Origin: Streptomycetales bacterium
GTDB lineage: Bacteria > Actinomycetota > Actinomycetes > Prado026
Length of the DNA stretch: 6,601 bases
Assembly: GCA_025361995.1 (NCBI GenBank)
Contig: JANYIP010000119.1
Location: 1 to 6,601 of the forward strand
Direction: 5' to 3'
The translations under genes and the position numbers were made by a program. Positions 5,023-6,601 of the stretch are shown in pieces; the stretch's first letter is position 1; every line of letters begins with the position of its first letter. Under the pieces are notes generated by a model. The model was not told the DNA's origin and did no database searches. It saw only the letters and a program-made list of their open reading frames with translations.

Positions 5023-6601
5023 TCACTGGGTGGCCGGCGGCCGCCCGGCCGCCACGACCGAGTCGTGCCGGCTGTAGGCGTCGACGATCTCGCCGACCAA
5101 CCGGTGCCGGACGACGTCGCTGCTGGTCAGCCGCAGGAACGCGACGTCCTCGATGTCCTCGAGGATCCCTTGCACCTGGATCAGGCCGCTGTTCGTGCCC
5201 CCGGGCTGGTCAGTCTGGGTGACGTCGCCGGTGACGACCATCTTGGAGTTGAACCCGAGCCGGGTGAGGAACATCTTCATCTGCTCGGCAGTCGTGTTCT
5301 GCGCCTCGTCCAAGATGATGAACGCGTCGTTCAACGTGTTGTGGGTGACCAGGAAGTCCTCGGTGACATAGAGCGAGTCCTCGGCGGCCACGCTGATGCA
5401 GACGCAGTCGGCCTCGCCCGCGGGCTCGATGCTGTCGATCATCCGCATGGGTCGACCGCCGCTGCTGGCGTCATACAGCCGACTCTTGCGCGTGAGGCGG
5501 AATGGGTTCACACCCGCAGGCAACCGGATGTCGAGCACGTGCGCGTCCTGACGGTGCCAGATCGGGCGGGCTGCCGTCCCGCCCGGGGGCCGACCTTTCG
5601 CTGGCCGGGTCCGTGCGTAGACCACTCCACCCAGCGACCGCACGAGGAACACGACGTCGTCGCGGAGCTGGTCCGAGCAGGTCCCGTACTGGATCCGGCA
5701 GGTGCGGCCCCGCTGACGGACCGAGCCACCGTCGCTGTCGAGCAACCCCTGGAGCACGGCCAACCTCACGTCGACCGAGTTGACCAGGTACGCGACCGGC
5801 ACGAACTTGGACGCGGAGTCCGTACCCAGCAGGCCCAGGTCTCGGAGCGCGACAGTGAGCGGGTTGGCCACGATCACCCCTCCTCGACCACCACCCCCGG
5901 AGCGACGCAGCACGTAGTCGAGCCCGTACTCGTGGTGCACGTCGTTGTCGGGAAGAGCAGCGTCGAGACGCTGCGCAAGCTCGTGGTCAGCCGTCGAGAA
6001 AGCCGGCGTCGTCCCGTCTGTGATGCATCCGTCACCAAGGAGCAGACCGAGCGCGTAGGGGTCGATGGGCACCTCACGCGGCTGCATCTGGACCTCGCCG
6101 ACGACGGGCAGCTCGAAGCGCCGGTGGTGGTTCTGCCGCAGCCGGCCGATCATCTCCCGCGTCTCCAGCACCCGCCCCGGCTTGCCCCGGCGGCGATCGT
6201 CCCGCGTCGCGACGTGCCACAGGTGCTCACCGCAGGCGAGCGTGGATGCCCCGTCCTGCGTGGAGACGCAGAAGATCTGCTTGCGCCCTTGCGGGTAGAC
6301 GCCCAGCACCGACGTCGGATGCCCGTCCGAGCCGACGACGAGATCGCCCACCTCGAGGTCGCCGATCGGTCGGAACCCTTCCGGTGTCAGGACCGGTGTG
6401 TCGACTGGCTGGGCACGGCCACGCATGTACGCCAGTGGTGCGACCTCGATGGTGCCGGCCGCCATCAGCCGCGGGATCGACTCCGGGTCCACCATGTCGT
6501 GCAGGGCGTCGTACAGCGGGCGCAGGTACGGGTCGATCTTGTCGTAGAGCGTGCCGGGCAGGAAGCCGAGCCGCTCCCCCGCCTCGACCGCCGGCCGGGT
6601 C
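5023..6601 (-). CDS. phoH: PhoH family ATPase interrupted by an intein (5' end outside window)
   Basis: This is a P-loop NTPase of the PhoH/YbeZ type, linked to RNA metabolism and partnered with YbeY. The frame runs open to the right edge, so the true start and the Walker A motif are missing. The first 62 visible residues, from TRPAVEAGERLGFLPGTLYD to PLAYMRGR, are N-extein. A 359-residue intein follows, and then a 104-residue C-extein begins at TLNDAFIILDEAQNTT. The C-extein carries Walker B (IILDEAQ, residues 8-14), MVVTGDVTQTDQP (33-45) and the C-terminal SSDVVRHRLVGEIVDAY. Removing the intein gives an uninterrupted PhoH sequence, MRGR-TLNDAF. An internal Met at 6495 is not the start, because PhoH-like sequence continues upstream of it. 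The ATPase site is complete only after splicing. ybeY follows after 31 bases. Confidence 0.95.
   Translation of the reverse strand, partial: TRPAVEAGERLGFLPGTLYDKIDPYLRPLYDALHDMVDPESIPRLMAAGTIEVAPLAYMRGRAQPVDTPVLTPEGFRPIGDLEVGDLVVGSDGHPTSVLGVYPQGRKQIFCVSTQDGASTLACGEHLWHVATRDDRRRGKPGRVLETREMIGRLRQNHHRRFELPVVGEVQMQPREVPIDPYALGLLLGDGCITDGTTPAFSTADHELAQRLDAALPDNDVHHEYGLDYVLRRSGGGGRGGVIVANPLTVALRDLGLLGTDSASKFVPVAYLVNSVDVRLAVLQGLLDSDGGSVRQRGRTCRIQYGTCSDQLRDDVVFLVRSLGGVVYARTRPAKGRPPGGTAARPIWHRQDAHVLDIRLPAGVNPFRLTRKSRLYDASSGGRPMRMIDSIEPAGEADCVCISVAAEDSLYVTEDFLVTHNTLNDAFIILDEAQNTTAEQMKMFLTRLGFNSKMVVTGDVTQTDQPGGTNSGLIQVQGILEDIEDVAFLRLTSSDVVRHRLVGEIVDAYSRHDSVVAAGRPPATQ
5338..6414 (-). mobile_element. 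class 3-type intein in PhoH with LAGLIDADG endonuclease
   Basis: This is an in-frame 359-residue protein-splicing element between extein ...MRGR and TLNDAF.... It starts AQPVDTPVLTPEGFRPIGDL, a typical block A except that residue 1 is Ala instead of Cys or Ser. Block B is CGEHLW (61-66), with His64 and Trp66. Block F is CVCISV (337-342), with Cys339 at the fourth block position. Block G is LVTHN (355-359) followed by extein Thr. Trp66, Cys339 and Thr357 form the WCT triplet that defines class 3 inteins, in which the block F Cys performs the first attack and no N-terminal nucleophile is needed. All splicing residues I know to look for are present, so it is probably active. Codons are looser than in the exteins: about 24 of the first 158 end in A or T, against 3 of 104 in the C-extein. 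This suggests acquisition from elsewhere, possibly a phage. Confidence 0.94.
5440..6087 (-). other. LAGLIDADG homing endonuclease domain inside the intein (approximate bounds)
   Basis: Two LAGLIDADG-type helices are visible in the intein: block C PYALGLLLGDG (intein residues 119-129, acidic Asp128) and block E AVLQGLLDSDGG (219-230, acidic Asp228). Between them is the block D sequence ASKFVPVAYL (201-210). After block E comes a block H-like VVFLVRSLGGVVYAR (254-268). Two helices in one chain indicate a monomeric endonuclease, and both metal-binding acids are kept, so cutting activity is plausible. Its natural target would be the intein-free phoH allele around the MRGR/TLNDAF junction. Bounds are estimated from the motifs; the splicing domain lies on both sides. 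Confidence 0.85.

Noticed and set aside
5023..6495. A free-standing 490-residue gene starting at the Met at 6495
   Set aside because: PhoH-like sequence continues in frame for 35 codons upstream to the window edge, so this Met is internal.

Overview
The window is very GC-rich, and all genes I can support lie on the minus strand. Gene order and protein sequences point to an actinomycete (Actinomycetota); I cannot name the genus. Reading in the direction of transcription, from right to left, the genes are phoH (5' end outside the window), ybeY, a CorC/HlyC-type CBS-domain membrane protein, a small cytidine-deaminase-fold protein, era, a leucine leader peptide, and leuA. All plus-strand open frames look like antisense shadows.

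phoH-ybeY-corC is the same trio as E. coli ybeZ-ybeY-ybeX. Together with era it forms a conserved ribosome-maturation and RNA-quality group. The genes are packed tightly: ybeY and corC overlap by four bases, corC and the deaminase-like gene overlap by eight with my preferred start, and the other gaps are 25-31 bases. Co-transcription is therefore likely.

The most striking element is a 359-residue intein (5338..6414) that interrupts PhoH just before its Walker B motif. It begins with Ala instead of Cys or Ser. It has the Trp/Cys/Thr triplet of class 3 inteins (W66, C339, T357) and the terminal His-Asn, and it carries a two-motif LAGLIDADG endonuclease with both acidic residues. Its codon use is looser than that of the host gene. 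The last nine codons of the upstream extein share that looser usage, which suggests a co-conversion tract.

The second regulatory feature lies in the 148-base gap between era and leuA. It contains a 15-codon leader peptide with four consecutive leucine codons, a perfect 12-bp hairpin overlapping the end of that peptide, an 8-base anti-Shine-Dalgarno segment, and a possible loop pseudoknot. A -10-like hexamer seven bases upstream of the leader ATG suggests a leaderless transcript. This resembles the leuA leader (LEU) element described for Actinobacteria, and the layout fits translational control by leucine supply.
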